Position numbers and translations under genes: made by a program. From Nonomuraea fuscirosea (GTDB lineage Bacteria > Actinomycetota > Actinomycetes > Streptosporangiales > Streptosporangiaceae), in the NCBI RefSeq assembly GCF_003001935.1, contig NZ_PVNG01000010.1:248001-312000 (forward strand): DNA of 64,000 nucleotides, in the 5' to 3' direction. Of the stretch, positions 1 to 8,045 are shown piece by piece. Under the pieces are notes generated by a model. It saw nothing but the letters and a program-made list of their open reading frames with translations. It was not told the origin of the DNA and ran no database searches. How positions within the stretch are numbered: the stretch's first letter is position 1; each line of letters starts with the position of its first letter.

Positions 1-705
1 GATACCCGCCATGTCGTCGTCGCGGCCGAGCCGGCGCAGAGGGGCCTTCGCCGCGATCGCGTCGCCGATGGCATCGAGCGTGGACGCCATCATCTGCGAC
101 GGGAACGGCCCTGGGGCTACCGCGTTCACGGTGACGTGCCGCGGGCCCAGCTCTCTGGCGAGCACTCTGGTGAGTTGGTGGAGTCCCGCCTTGCTGCTGG
201 CGTACGAGTAGTTGGGCGAATCGGCGACGTGGATGGCCGCGATGCTGCCGATGTTGATGATCCGCGCGGGATCATCGGCGGTGCCCGCCCTGCTCAGTGC
301 GGGGAGCAGCGCCTGCGCCAGCCAGAACGGCGACTTGAGGTTGAGGTCGATCACCGAGCCCCAGGCCTCGGCCGGGAACGTCTCCAGCGGCTCACGCCAC
401 ATCGCTCCCGCGTTGTTGACGAGGATGTCCAGGCGCTCCGCCTTGACGAGATCGGCGAGACGCTGACACTCGTCGTACCTGGACAGGTCGGCGGGGATCG
501 CTTGAACGTCGCCGAATTCGGACAGCAGACGCTGTGCCTCCGCGCACACGTCCGCTTTGCGTGAGCTGATGATGACGCGGGCGCCCGCCTGCAGAAGGCC
601 GCGCGCTATCATCATCCCGATTCCTCTGGTGCCGCCAGTGACAAGTGCGCATTTCCCACTCAGGTCGAAAAGATCTGCGTGAGTGGTGAACTGGTTGTCC
701 GTCAT
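1..705 (-). CDS. SDR family oxidoreductase (partial, C-terminus off the window)
   Basis: Classical short-chain dehydrogenase/reductase, an NAD(P)-dependent cytosolic enzyme. The ATG lies at 705-703 and 235 codons run to the window edge. The dinucleotide-binding motif TGGTRGIG is at residues 23-30, followed by the LVNNAG structural motif and the catalytic YASSK (Tyr-x3-Lys). A 'VNAVAPGP' stretch after the active site is typical of the family. The substrate cannot be read from the sequence; the closest style is 3-oxoacyl-ACP reductase/glucose dehydrogenase-like SDRs. The end lies upstream of position 1, so about 20-30 residues are missing. Confidence 0.9.
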   Translation of the reverse strand, partial: MTDNQFTTHADLFDLSGKCALVTGGTRGIGMMIARGLLQAGARVIISSRKADVCAEAQRLLSEFGDVQAIPADLSRYDECQRLADLVKAERLDILVNNAGAMWREPLETFPAEAWGSVIDLNLKSPFWLAQALLPALSRAGTADDPARIINIGSIAAIHVADSPNYSYASSKAGLHQLTRVLARELGPRHVTVNAVAPGPFPSQMMASTLDAIGDAIAAKAPLRRLGRDDDMAGI

Positions 706-909
706 TGAATTTCGTCCCATCTGTCGTTGCGCGCCTCCCGTGGATCCATTACTTCTTCCTCTGTGTGGCTGGGAGCCGACTCACCCAGGCTGACAGGCGT
801 CCTAGACGTCCGGGAGACCCTGGTGAAACAGGTACTGGGAGAGCCCCTCTTGCCTGGTGCGCCGGCTCCCGCTGCCACAATTCCCTCTTCACTTTCTTGA
901 GGCTGACGG

Positions 910-2463
910 TCAGGTGCAGGTGTAGCCGGACGGCAGGGCGGTGTCGCCGTTGGGCCTGCTCGCTTGGAAGCCGAAGCTGGTGGTGCCGGCGCCCGGCGCG
1001 AGCGTGCCGTTGTGGCTGACGCTTCTGACCGTGACGGTCTGGCCGCTGGTGCTGATGGTGGCGTTCCACGAGCCGGTCAGGGTGTGCCCGGCCGGCAGGG
1101 TGAAGGTGACGGTCCAGCTGGTCATCGTCGAGGTGCTGGTGTTGGTGATGGTCAGCGGCTGGATCACGTACCCGTTCCCCCACTGGGACTGCACGGTCGG
1201 AGTGGCGGAGCAGGCGCCGGTCGTACCTCCCTGCGTGGTGATCTGGACGGTGCCGGAGACCGATGAGACGTTGCCGGCGGCATCGCGCGCCCGGACCTGG
1301 TAGCGGTATGTGGTGGCCGCGGACAGGCCCGTGTCGGTGAACGAGGTCGTGCCCGAGGTGCCGACCTGGGTGAACGTGCCGCCCGTCGCGCCGGGAGCGC
1401 GCAGGATCTCGTAGCCGGTCACACCGGTGTCGTCGGTGGAGGCCGTCCAGGTCAGGCTGGTGCCGGTCGCGGTGGTGCCCGAGGCGGTGAGCCCGGCCGG
1501 GGCGGTCGGCGGCGTGGTGTCGGTCGGGCTGGTGGTCAGGCCGAAGAACTCGATGGCGTAGCGGGCCATACCGCTCTGCGGAAGAGCATGCCCGGCGCCC
1601 TGGATGCTGTACGCCTCCACCTGCACGCTGCCGGACGGATTGGCGTACCGGCTGCGGTTCCAGCCTGCCTGCGGGGTGTCGGTGCTGGTCGGGGTCTGGC
1701 TCAGCCCGAAGACATTGGTCCACTGCTCGATCGACTCTCGCAGCAGCGAGTAGGGCACGAGGGTGTCGCTGGTGCCGTGCCACAGTTGCATGCGCGGGCG
1801 GGGCCCGGAATATCCCGGGTACGCCTGGCGGACCGCGTCGCCCCACTGCTGAGGTGTCCGGTCCATGCTCCCGCCGGTGCACCTGCTGCTCCCTGGCGGG
1901 TAGTCGGAGGCGCCGGCGAAGCAGTTGAAGGGCACACCCATGAAGGAGGCCCCTGCCTTGAACACGTCCGGGTGGACGGCGAGCATGTGCTGGGTCATCA
2001 TGCCGCCGGACGAGCTTCCAGTGGCGTAGACCCGGTTCGGGTCTCCCTGATGGTTCCGCTCGACATAGTCGATCATCGAGATGATCGAGACCGGATCGCT
2101 GCCGCCGCCGCGCTGCTTGGCCGCGTCCGACCAGGTGTCGAAGCAGTTGCCGAACCCCGCCGACTGGGTGGCGGTCGGGTAGATGACGATGAAGCCGTGT
2201 CGATCCGCCAGCGAGGCGAACTCACTGCCCTGGTAGAAGCCGGGACCGGAGCCACCGCAGCCATGCATCGCGACCACGATCGCCGGCGAGGCCGGGCGCG
2301 AGTCCGGCACATAGAGGTGCATCCGCATGTTGCCCGGGTTGCTGCCGAAGCTGGTCACCTCCACCAGAGTGGCGGCGAGGGCCGGCGATCCGAGTACAAC
2401 GGTCATGACGGCAAAGAGCGCTGCGGCGCAGACACCGGCCAGCACCGTGGTCAATCGTCTCAT
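910..2463 (-). CDS. Secreted PHB-depolymerase/CE1-type esterase with FnIII and CBM2 domains
   Basis: Secreted carbohydrate esterase of 517 aa, probably an acetylxylan or feruloyl esterase acting on plant polysaccharide. Residues 1-30 are a signal peptide ending PALA/A. The alpha/beta hydrolase domain (about 32-310) has the nucleophile elbow GSSSG (Ser151), Asp233 in WHGTSD and His292 in GAGH, a full catalytic triad. A fibronectin type III linker (about 318-410) leads to a C-terminal cellulose-binding CBM2 (about 418-517) with terminal Cys. The ATG at 2463 is chosen because AGGAGGAG precedes it; the reading frame continues upstream without signal-peptide logic. It is divergent from a MarR-type gene and shares its operator-rich intergenic region. 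Confidence 0.9.
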   Translation of the reverse strand: MRRLTTVLAGVCAAALFAVMTVVLGSPALAATLVEVTSFGSNPGNMRMHLYVPDSRPASPAIVVAMHGCGGSGPGFYQGSEFASLADRHGFIVIYPTATQSAGFGNCFDTWSDAAKQRGGGSDPVSIISMIDYVERNHQGDPNRVYATGSSSGGMMTQHMLAVHPDVFKAGASFMGVPFNCFAGASDYPPGSSRCTGGSMDRTPQQWGDAVRQAYPGYSGPRPRMQLWHGTSDTLVPYSLLRESIEQWTNVFGLSQTPTSTDTPQAGWNRSRYANPSGSVQVEAYSIQGAGHALPQSGMARYAIEFFGLTTSPTDTTPPTAPAGLTASGTTATGTSLTWTASTDDTGVTGYEILRAPGATGGTFTQVGTSGTTSFTDTGLSAATTYRYQVRARDAAGNVSSVSGTVQITTQGGTTGACSATPTVQSQWGNGYVIQPLTITNTSTSTMTSWTVTFTLPAGHTLTGSWNATISTSGQTVTVRSVSHNGTLAPGAGTTSFGFQASRPNGDTALPSGYTCT

Positions 2464-2634
2464 TCGCGCTCCTCCTCTCCATGTCCGCGGCGCGCCGCGG
2501 ATCGGTCCGCCGCGTATTGACGTCGGTCGCTGGAAAATAAAAGGGCGGCGATCCACCGTCAATGCACGCCTGGTGCGCTCGCCCGCCGGTTCACCTGGCA
2601 GTGAGCCGTTTACCCTGGTTATCAAGTAACTTGC

Positions 2635-2651
2635 TATCAAGGTCCTTGATA
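2635..2651. promoter_or_regulatory. Palindromic operator of the MarR/esterase divergent region
   Basis: Perfect palindrome TATCAAGG-T-CCTTGATA at 2635-2651. It sits within an outer 9-bp inverted repeat GTTATCAAG (2618-2626)/CTTGATAAC (2645-2653), and a third one, CAAG-TAA-CTTG, spans 2623-2633. Such ATCAAG/CTTGAT half-sites are typical of MarR-family operators. Location between the divergent esterase and MarR genes suggests autoregulation plus control of the esterase; the binding itself is inferred. Confidence 0.6.
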
Positions 2652-2708
2652 ACAGGGTGGGAAACTTACATTGGAGCCCGTACTTACGGGGCGCGATATC
2701 GTCTCCTG

Positions 2709-3179
2709 GTGACCGATCCGGGTGTCCCCGCCGCCGCCGCGCCGGACGCACCGCCGCCCCGTGTGAGCTACCTGGTGTTCCGGCTGGAACGCCGCATCCG
2801 CGCCTGCCTGGATGAAGCGCTCGCCCGGCACGGCATGACGACCACCGGATACATGGCGCTCAGCGAGCTGCGCCTGCGCGACGCCCCATCCTCGGCCGAC
2901 CTGGCCCGTATCGCCTTCGTCACTCCGCAGGCGATGAACCTGGTCATCCGCGATCTCGAACAACGCGGCCTGATCCGCCGCGACCCGCATCCCCGTGGCG
3001 GCCGCGCTCTGCGCACCCGCCTCACCCCGAAAGGTCTGACCACCCTCCGGCGCTGCGACCGCTCCCTCGACGGCATCGAAGCCGTCATGCTCGCCGAGAT
3101 CGACGACCCGGACCGCACGACACTCGCGGAAGCGCTCACGCTGTGCGCCCGAGCCCTCCACCCGGACCCGCGCCCCTGA
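2709..3179 (+). CDS. MarR family transcriptional regulator
   Basis: Winged-helix DNA-binding protein of 156 aa from a GTG start at 2709. The reading frame is open further upstream, but those codons cover the operator palindromes, so the GTG beginning VTDPGVP is preferred. The central part 'SSADLARIAFVTPQAMNLVIRDL' region is the recognition helix, followed by the wing 'RGLIRRDPHPRGGRALRTRLTPKG', a typical MarR layout. It probably represses itself and the divergent esterase gene; the ligand is unknown. Confidence 0.85.
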   Translation: MTDPGVPAAAAPDAPPPRVSYLVFRLERRIRACLDEALARHGMTTTGYMALSELRLRDAPSSADLARIAFVTPQAMNLVIRDLEQRGLIRRDPHPRGGRALRTRLTPKGLTTLRRCDRSLDGIEAVMLAEIDDPDRTTLAEALTLCARALHPDPRP

Positions 3180-3226
3180 CCCCGGTCTTCCGCTCGCGGC
3201 AGCAGAGATGGCTTGTCGATGGTGGT

Positions 3227-4165
3227 CTATGCCCAGGCACTGGCCTTGTCCAGCAGGGCGACTTCGTCGGTGGTGAGCCGTAGCGTCAGGAACGGGAGCA
3301 GGTCGGCAAGCTGGTCCGGGTTGCGGGCGCCGGCCAGGGGAGTGGCCACGGTGGGCTGGGCGGCCAGCCAGGCGAGCGAGACCGCGGCCATCGAGGTCTG
3401 GTGCGCGGCGGCGACCTCGTCCAGGGCCGCCAGCACCGCGGGGCCGTTGCCCTCGAGATGAGCACGTGCCCGGTCGGCGCGGGGACTGTCCACCTGCGGG
3501 CCGCCGGGGCGGTACTTCCCGGTGAGGAACCCGCGTGCCAGCGCGACGTAGGGCAGGCAGGCCAGCCCGGTCCGGGCGACGGTGGGTGCCAGATCTCGTT
3601 CGTAGCCCTCGCGCTGCACCAGGTTGTACTCCGCCTGCAGGGCGACGTACGGCGCCAGCCCTTCGCGTGCCGAGATCTCCAAAGCCGCTGACAACCGGTC
3701 CGCGGTGATGTTGGACGCCGCGATGTGGCGGACCAGGCCGGCCCTCACCAGCGCGTCGAATGCACCGAGCGTCTCGGCGAGCGGGGTGCTGGGGTCGTCC
3801 ACGTGCGCGTAGTAGAGGTCGATGTGGTCGATCCCCAGGCGTCGCAGCGAATCCTCGGCACCGCGCCGGATCGTCCGCGCCGCCAGATCGTCCAAGCCCG
3901 GAAGAGCTCCGACCTTGGTCGCGATCACCATCTGGTCGCGGTTGCCGCGGGCCTTCATCCAGCGGCCGATGATCCGCTCCGATTCGCCGCCGCTTCCGCC
4001 GGGTATCCAGTGGCTGTACATGTCCGCGGTGTCGATGAAGTTGCCGCCCGCCTCGGCGTAGGCGTCCAGCACGGCGAACGAGGTGTCCTCATCGGCCGTC
4101 CAGCCGAAGGCGTTGCCCCCCAGGCACAGCGGTGACACCTCCAGGTCACTGTCTCCGATCTTCAT
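3227..4165 (-). CDS. Aldo/keto reductase
   Basis: NADPH-dependent aldo/keto reductase of 312 aa with a TIM-barrel pattern. The family signature is visible: GGNAFGW near the N-terminus, the catalytic Asp/Tyr in FIDTADMYS, the catalytic Lys in IATKVG and His in DLYYAHVDDP. The C-terminal cofactor region reads ATPLAGARNPDQL. It follows a HxlR regulator on the same strand after 49 bp, with a hairpin in the gap, so the two are probably co-regulated. It belongs to the AKR subgroup of 'general stress'/YajO-type proteins; the substrate is not predictable. Confidence 0.9.
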   Translation of the reverse strand: MKIGDSDLEVSPLCLGGNAFGWTADEDTSFAVLDAYAEAGGNFIDTADMYSHWIPGGSGGESERIIGRWMKARGNRDQMVIATKVGALPGLDDLAARTIRRGAEDSLRRLGIDHIDLYYAHVDDPSTPLAETLGAFDALVRAGLVRHIAASNITADRLSAALEISAREGLAPYVALQAEYNLVQREGYERDLAPTVARTGLACLPYVALARGFLTGKYRPGGPQVDSPRADRARAHLEGNGPAVLAALDEVAAAHQTSMAAVSLAWLAAQPTVATPLAGARNPDQLADLLPFLTLRLTTDEVALLDKASAWA

Positions 4166-4185
4166 GGCGGCAACGTTAGGAGGCC

Positions 4186-4209
4186 GTGGGGAACCCGCTG
4201 GTTCCCCAC
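4186..4209. promoter_or_regulatory. Inverted repeat between HxlR and aldo/keto reductase genes
   Basis: Perfect 9-bp inverted repeat GTGGGGAAC-ccgctg-GTTCCCCAC. It lies 21 bp upstream of the aldo/keto reductase start and 5 bp after the HxlR stop. No T-tract follows on either strand, so an operator for the HxlR protein is a better reading than a terminator; this is inference. Confidence 0.5.
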
Positions 4210-4214
4210 ACAGG

Positions 4215-4556
4215 TCAGCCGCCGTCGGAGTCTGCGAGCTCGTCGGCGTGCTCCTCGGCCCACTGGGCGAGCACCGACACCGGCCCGAGCAGGCTCTGGC
4301 CGAGAGGAGTCAGCCGGTACTCCACGCCCGCGGGCGCGGTGGGCAGGGTTCGCCGCTCCACGAGCTTGCCGTGCTCCAGTTTGCGCAGCGTCTGGGTCAG
4401 CATCTTGTTGCTGATCCCGCCGATCCGGCCGCGCAGTTCGGTATAGCGCAGCGGACCGCGCCCCAGCCCGAACACGACGACGACGGCCCAGGTATCGGCC
4501 ACCAGATTCAAGGTGGTATGGGCGGGGCAGTCGGCCAGGAACACGTCGGATCTCAT
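4215..4556 (-). CDS. HxlR family transcriptional regulator
   Basis: Winged-helix regulator of 113 aa from ATG at 4556; a longer frame upstream has no family similarity. The N-terminal 'DCPAHTTL' with its cysteine and the segment 'GPLRYTELRGRIGGISNKMLTQTLRKLE' are hallmarks of HxlR proteins, many of which sense electrophiles or quinones through that Cys. It lies upstream of an aldo/keto reductase on the same strand, a common pairing for carbonyl-stress control. Confidence 0.88.
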   Translation of the reverse strand: MRSDVFLADCPAHTTLNLVADTWAVVVVFGLGRGPLRYTELRGRIGGISNKMLTQTLRKLEHGKLVERRTLPTAPAGVEYRLTPLGQSLLGPVSVLAQWAEEHADELADSDGG

Positions 4557-4724
4557 GAGAACGCCCCGCGCGAATCTTGTGTGATCTCGCTGCCGAGCAG
4601 CGTCTCCACTCGCTGCGAACGGAAGGTCGTCATGTCCGGGCACAGTACGCGTCGTGGCCGACAACGTCCCGTCGAAATCGTTCTGAGCGCGGGATCCAGC
4701 AGGGTGAGCGGACGGGGCCGCAGG

Positions 4725-5474
4725 TCAGGCGTTGTAGCCGCCGTGGGCGTCCAGCACGGCGCCCGTGACGTACGACGCGGCGGGGCCGGCCAGGAAGGCG
4801 ATCGCCGCCGCGATCTCGTCGGGGTGTCCCATGCGCTGCAGGGACAGCGAGCTGAGCAGGGCCTTGAGGGTCTCGGGGTTCGGCGTCTCCATGCCGCCCA
4901 CCATCAGCCCGGCTTCCACCACGTTGGCGGTGATGCCTCGGGAGCCTAGGTCACGGGCGACGCCCATGGTGTACCGCTCGACCCCCGCCTTGGTCGCCGC
5001 GTAGTCGGCCACGCCCGGGACGCCGGCTCGAGTGCCCAACCCGGAGCTCACCGTGACGACGCGGCCGCCCTCGCGCAGCACTCGGGAGGCGGCCCGGATG
5101 ACGGCGATCACCCCGAGGTAGTTGGTGGCGTGCATCCGGTCCAGCGCGGCGGTGTCGGCATCTGGATCGTCCACCGTCCCGCTCACCGAGATCGCCGCGT
5201 TGTTGACCAGGATGTCCAGGCCACCGAAGTGCGCGATCACGTCGTCGATCAGCGCCGGAGCCTGGCTCACGTCCGCCTGGTCGGACTTGAACGCCACGAC
5301 CTTCGCTCCCTTGCCGCGCACCTCGTCGACGACGTCCTGCGCCTGCTTGTCGGAGCTGACGTAGGTGAACGCGACGTCGGCGCCCTGCTCGGCAAGCAGC
5401 CGCACGGTAGCGGCTCCCAGCCCGCGGGACCCTCCAGTGACCAAGGCGACCTTGCCCGTCAGCGGCTTGTTCAT
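4725..5474 (-). CDS. SDR family oxidoreductase
   Basis: Short-chain dehydrogenase of 249 aa. It carries TGGSRGLG (NADP binding) near residues 14-21, LVNNAAIS, a catalytic Ser in VVTVSSGLG and YAATK as the Tyr-x3-Lys pair, and ends with a typical 'ITGAVLDAHGGYNA'-like C-terminus. Divergent from an Rrf2 regulator; the 131-bp gap contains two tandem palindromes, so the SDR is the likely target of that regulator. The physiological substrate cannot be assigned. Confidence 0.9.
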   Translation of the reverse strand: MNKPLTGKVALVTGGSRGLGAATVRLLAEQGADVAFTYVSSDKQAQDVVDEVRGKGAKVVAFKSDQADVSQAPALIDDVIAHFGGLDILVNNAAISVSGTVDDPDADTAALDRMHATNYLGVIAVIRAASRVLREGGRVVTVSSGLGTRAGVPGVADYAATKAGVERYTMGVARDLGSRGITANVVEAGLMVGGMETPNPETLKALLSSLSLQRMGHPDEIAAAIAFLAGPAASYVTGAVLDAHGGYNA

Positions 5475-5523
5475 GGTTTCTCACCTCACTGCTTGACCTC
5501 TTCTGGCAGTCGGAACATTAACG

Positions 5524-5574
5524 GTTACGACAGGTTGTCGCAACTGTAGTTGTTACGACAGGCGTTGTCGTAAC
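5524..5574. promoter_or_regulatory. Tandem operators between SDR and Rrf2 genes
   Basis: Site 1: GTTACGACA (5524-5532)-ggt-TGTCGCAAC (5536-5544), one mismatch. Site 2: GTTACGACA (5552-5560)-ggcgt-TGTCGTAAC (5566-5574), perfect. A further half-site GTTGCGAC lies at 5582-5589, just before the Rrf2 gene. Two repeated dyads in a divergent promoter strongly suggest a repressor site for the adjacent Rrf2 protein. Confidence 0.7.
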
Positions 5575-5605
5575 ATCAGGAGTTGCGACCGAGGGGAACG
5601 AGTTC

Positions 5606-6040
5606 ATGAGCGCCAACAGCAGGTTGACCATCGCCGCCCACGCGCTGGCCTGGATCGGCCTCTACCAGCGCCAGGGCCACGAGGTCGCCACCTCCGAGCA
5701 GATCGCGCCCAGCGCGAACACGAATCCGGTGGTGATCCGGCGGCTGCTCGGCGACCTGCGCAGGGCGGGGCTCGTGGAGTCCCGGCGCGGGGTGGGTGCG
5801 GGCTGGTCGCTGGCGCGCGACCTGGAGTCGATCACGCTGCTCGACGTGTACGAAGCGGTGGAACCCGGTCCGCTGTTCGCGCTGCACCGCGCGGCCCCGG
5901 ACCCGGGATGCGTGGTGGGTCACGGCATCCAGCCGGCGATGCAGCGCGTCTACGACGGCGTCGAGGAGGCCCTCCGGCGTGAGCTGGCCCGCGTCACGCT
6001 GGAGGACGTACTCCAGGATGTCCTCGCGGCACCTCGCTGA
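5606..6040 (+). CDS. Rrf2 family transcriptional regulator
   Basis: 144-aa winged-helix protein. The N-terminal part 'TIAAHALAWI' plus 'TSEQIAPSANTNPVVIRRLLGDLRRAGLVESRRG' is the Rrf2 HTH and wing. Only one Cys (in PGCVVGH) is visible in the region where Fe-S members keep three, so this is a cluster-less, YwnA/NsrR-unlike member, probably sensing something other than an Fe-S ligand. Divergent from the SDR gene with tandem operators between. Confidence 0.85.
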   Translation: MSANSRLTIAAHALAWIGLYQRQGHEVATSEQIAPSANTNPVVIRRLLGDLRRAGLVESRRGVGAGWSLARDLESITLLDVYEAVEPGPLFALHRAAPDPGCVVGHGIQPAMQRVYDGVEEALRRELARVTLEDVLQDVLAAPR

Positions 6041-6205
6041 GCGGTCCTGCCCGTGAGTCCTTCGGGGTCGGTGACTGAGGTGGAGATCGCCGGCGCGATC
6101 GAGGGCTTCCGTCCGGTCAACGCGCATCGCCGGTTGTCATACCCTCAACGGCAGTGACCTGAGCTGAGGAGCAGACCCCTGCCGTTCGATCCCGGAGAGC
6201 CACCC

Positions 6206-7324
6206 ATGGACACCGAGCCTGCGCAGGGGCAGCTCCGCAGGCTCAACCTCACCATGTTCCTGCCGTTGCTCGCCGTGGTCGGGGCGATCTCGGTGGCGGA
6301 CTACGCCCGGTCCTGGTGGGAGGCCGTCGTCCTCGGCGCCGGTGTGGTGGCGACCATGGTCTGCTTCACGCGGTGGGCGGCGGGTGATGTGCTGCGCGTC
6401 GCGCTCCCCTGTCTGGTCGTCACCGCGGCCGTGTGGCCCTTCGCGGTGCTGGTGGTCGGCAGCTCGGCGGCGTTCTTCGGCGTCTCCTGTGTGGGCTCCT
6501 ACGTCATCCCCCAGTTGCCTCGGTACCGGGTGGCGGCGGCCGCGGCGCTCGCCGTCTACGTCGGCGTGGTGGGCGCGACGCGGCTGCTGGTGTCGCATGA
6601 GGACGTTCCCGGTGTGTTGTTCCAGTTCGTCCTCGTCCCCGTCGGCGTCACCGTGGTGGTGGTCGGGCTGATGTTCCCCAACAAGGGGTTCTACGACGTC
6701 GTCGACGAGTTGGAGGAGGCACGCGAACGGGAGGCGGAGCTGGCCGTCATCCGCGAACGCGTCCGGTTCGCCGGTGACCTGCACGACATCCAGGGCCACA
6801 CGCTGCACGTGGTGAAGTTGAAGACCGCGCTCGCGCAGAAGCTGGTGGACGGCGACACCGACGCCGACACCGAACGAGCCAAGCAGGAACTGCGCGAGAT
6901 CCACGCCCTCGTCAGCGAAACCATCGCCCAGACCAAGGAACTCGCCTACGCGCAGCGACGGCTCAACCTGTCCGCCGAGCTGGAGAACGCGCGCAACCTC
7001 TTCGAGGCCGCCGGCATCAGGGTGCGCGTCAACCGCGAGGCCGACGTCGACCAGGACGCGAGCGAACTGCTGGGCCAGGTCCTCCGCGAGACGACCACCA
7101 ACATCCTCCGCCACGCCCAGGCGACGCGCGTGCGGATCACCCTGTCGGCGACGAGCATCACCATCGTCAACGACGGCGCCCAGCGCGCACCACTGCCCGA
7201 ACTCCGGGGGCTGGCCGCCCTGCGGCAACGCGTCGCCGGCGACGGCGGTGAACTGACGGTCGAGCAGGACGATGGACGGTTCCTGACCGCCGCGACCCTG
7301 CCGCACCGACGTTCAGAAGCATAG
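6206..7324 (+). CDS. Sensor histidine kinase (HisKA_3/DesK-like)
   Basis: Membrane sensor kinase of 372 aa. Four to six hydrophobic segments fill residues 14-157. A coiled-coil linker (165-185) leads to the dimerisation domain with the phospho-acceptor His193 in FAGDLHDIQGH, followed by 'LRETTTNILRHAQA' (N box) and a short ATPase domain. Fragments such as 'GLAALRQRV' mark the G box. The response regulator follows 8 bp downstream, and an ABC exporter after that, an arrangement common for DesKR/LiaSR-like drug or envelope-stress systems. Confidence 0.9.
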   Translation: MDTEPAQGQLRRLNLTMFLPLLAVVGAISVADYARSWWEAVVLGAGVVATMVCFTRWAAGDVLRVALPCLVVTAAVWPFAVLVVGSSAAFFGVSCVGSYVIPQLPRYRVAAAAALAVYVGVVGATRLLVSHEDVPGVLFQFVLVPVGVTVVVVGLMFPNKGFYDVVDELEEAREREAELAVIRERVRFAGDLHDIQGHTLHVVKLKTALAQKLVDGDTDADTERAKQELREIHALVSETIAQTKELAYAQRRLNLSAELENARNLFEAAGIRVRVNREADVDQDASELLGQVLRETTTNILRHAQATRVRITLSATSITIVNDGAQRAPLPELRGLAALRQRVAGDGGELTVEQDDGRFLTAATLPHRRSEA

Positions 7325-7332
7325 GAGAACCG

Positions 7333-7935
7333 ATGACCACGGTGGTACTCGCCGACGACGAAGCCCTGCTGCGCAAGGCGATGGCCGCGCTGCTGCCGCT
7401 CGAGGGCGAGATCACCGTGCTCGCCGAGGCCGCGAGCGGCGAGAGCGCCGTCGACGCCACCTTGCGACACCAGCCCGACGTGCTCGTCATCGACCTGGAG
7501 ATGCCCGGCGTGGACGGTCTCGGCGCTGTCGCCGAAATCCGCCGCACCCGGCCGAACCAGGTCATCCTCATGCTCACCCGCCACGCCAAACCCGGAGTGC
7601 TCCGCAAGGCGCTCAAACTCGGCGTCCAGGGCTTCGTCACCAAGTCGGCCGAACCGGCGCACATCGCCAAGGTCATCGCCACCCTGCACGAAGGAAAGCG
7701 CTGGATCGACCCGGACGTCTCCGCGCTGGCCCTCGTCGACGACTGCCCGCTCACCGACCGCGAGCTCGACGTGCTGCGCGTGACCCGTGACGGCTACTCG
7801 GTCGCCGACATCGCCGCCCAGCTCCACCTCGCGGAAGGCACCGTACGCAACTACCTCTCCAACGCCATGCAGAAAACCCAGACCCGCACCCGGCACGAAG
7901 CCGCCCGGTACGCGCGCGAACACGACTGGCTGTAA
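7333..7935 (+). CDS. NarL/FixJ-type response regulator
   Basis: 200-aa response regulator. The receiver has the acidic pair in LADDE, phospho-acceptor Asp54 in VIDLEMPG, and the conserved Lys in GFVTKSAEP. The C-terminal LuxR HTH reads 'LTDRELDVLRVTRDGYSVADIA' then 'AEGTVRNYLSNAM'. Partner of the kinase immediately upstream. The repeated 12-mers in the following intergenic region are candidate binding sites controlling the ABC genes. Confidence 0.92.
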   Translation: MTTVVLADDEALLRKAMAALLPLEGEITVLAEAASGESAVDATLRHQPDVLVIDLEMPGVDGLGAVAEIRRTRPNQVILMLTRHAKPGVLRKALKLGVQGFVTKSAEPAHIAKVIATLHEGKRWIDPDVSALALVDDCPLTDRELDVLRVTRDGYSVADIAAQLHLAEGTVRNYLSNAMQKTQTRTRHEAARYAREHDWL

Positions 7936-7954
7936 CAGCCGGGACGTCCGGCAC

Positions 7955-8013
7955 CAGTGACGTGGTGTCATGTGTTCACTCGACGGAATGTCATCGCAGA
8001 TCAGTGACGTGGT
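7955..8013. promoter_or_regulatory. Direct repeat upstream of the ABC transporter genes
   Basis: The 12-mer CAGTGACGTGGT occurs at 7955-7966 and again at 8002-8013, 47 bp apart start to start, in the gap between the response regulator and the ABC ATPase. Each copy is near a TGTCAT hexamer (about 7967 and 7990). Candidate response-regulator binding site; inferred from position only. Confidence 0.4.
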
Positions 8014-8045
8014 CGCACTGCCGTCCTGGGGGCGGTGGCACTGAG

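Noticed and set aside
749..1882. Long minus-strand frame inside the esterase gene
   Set aside because: Other frame of the same strand as the esterase; His/Arg/Asp-rich, no domain.
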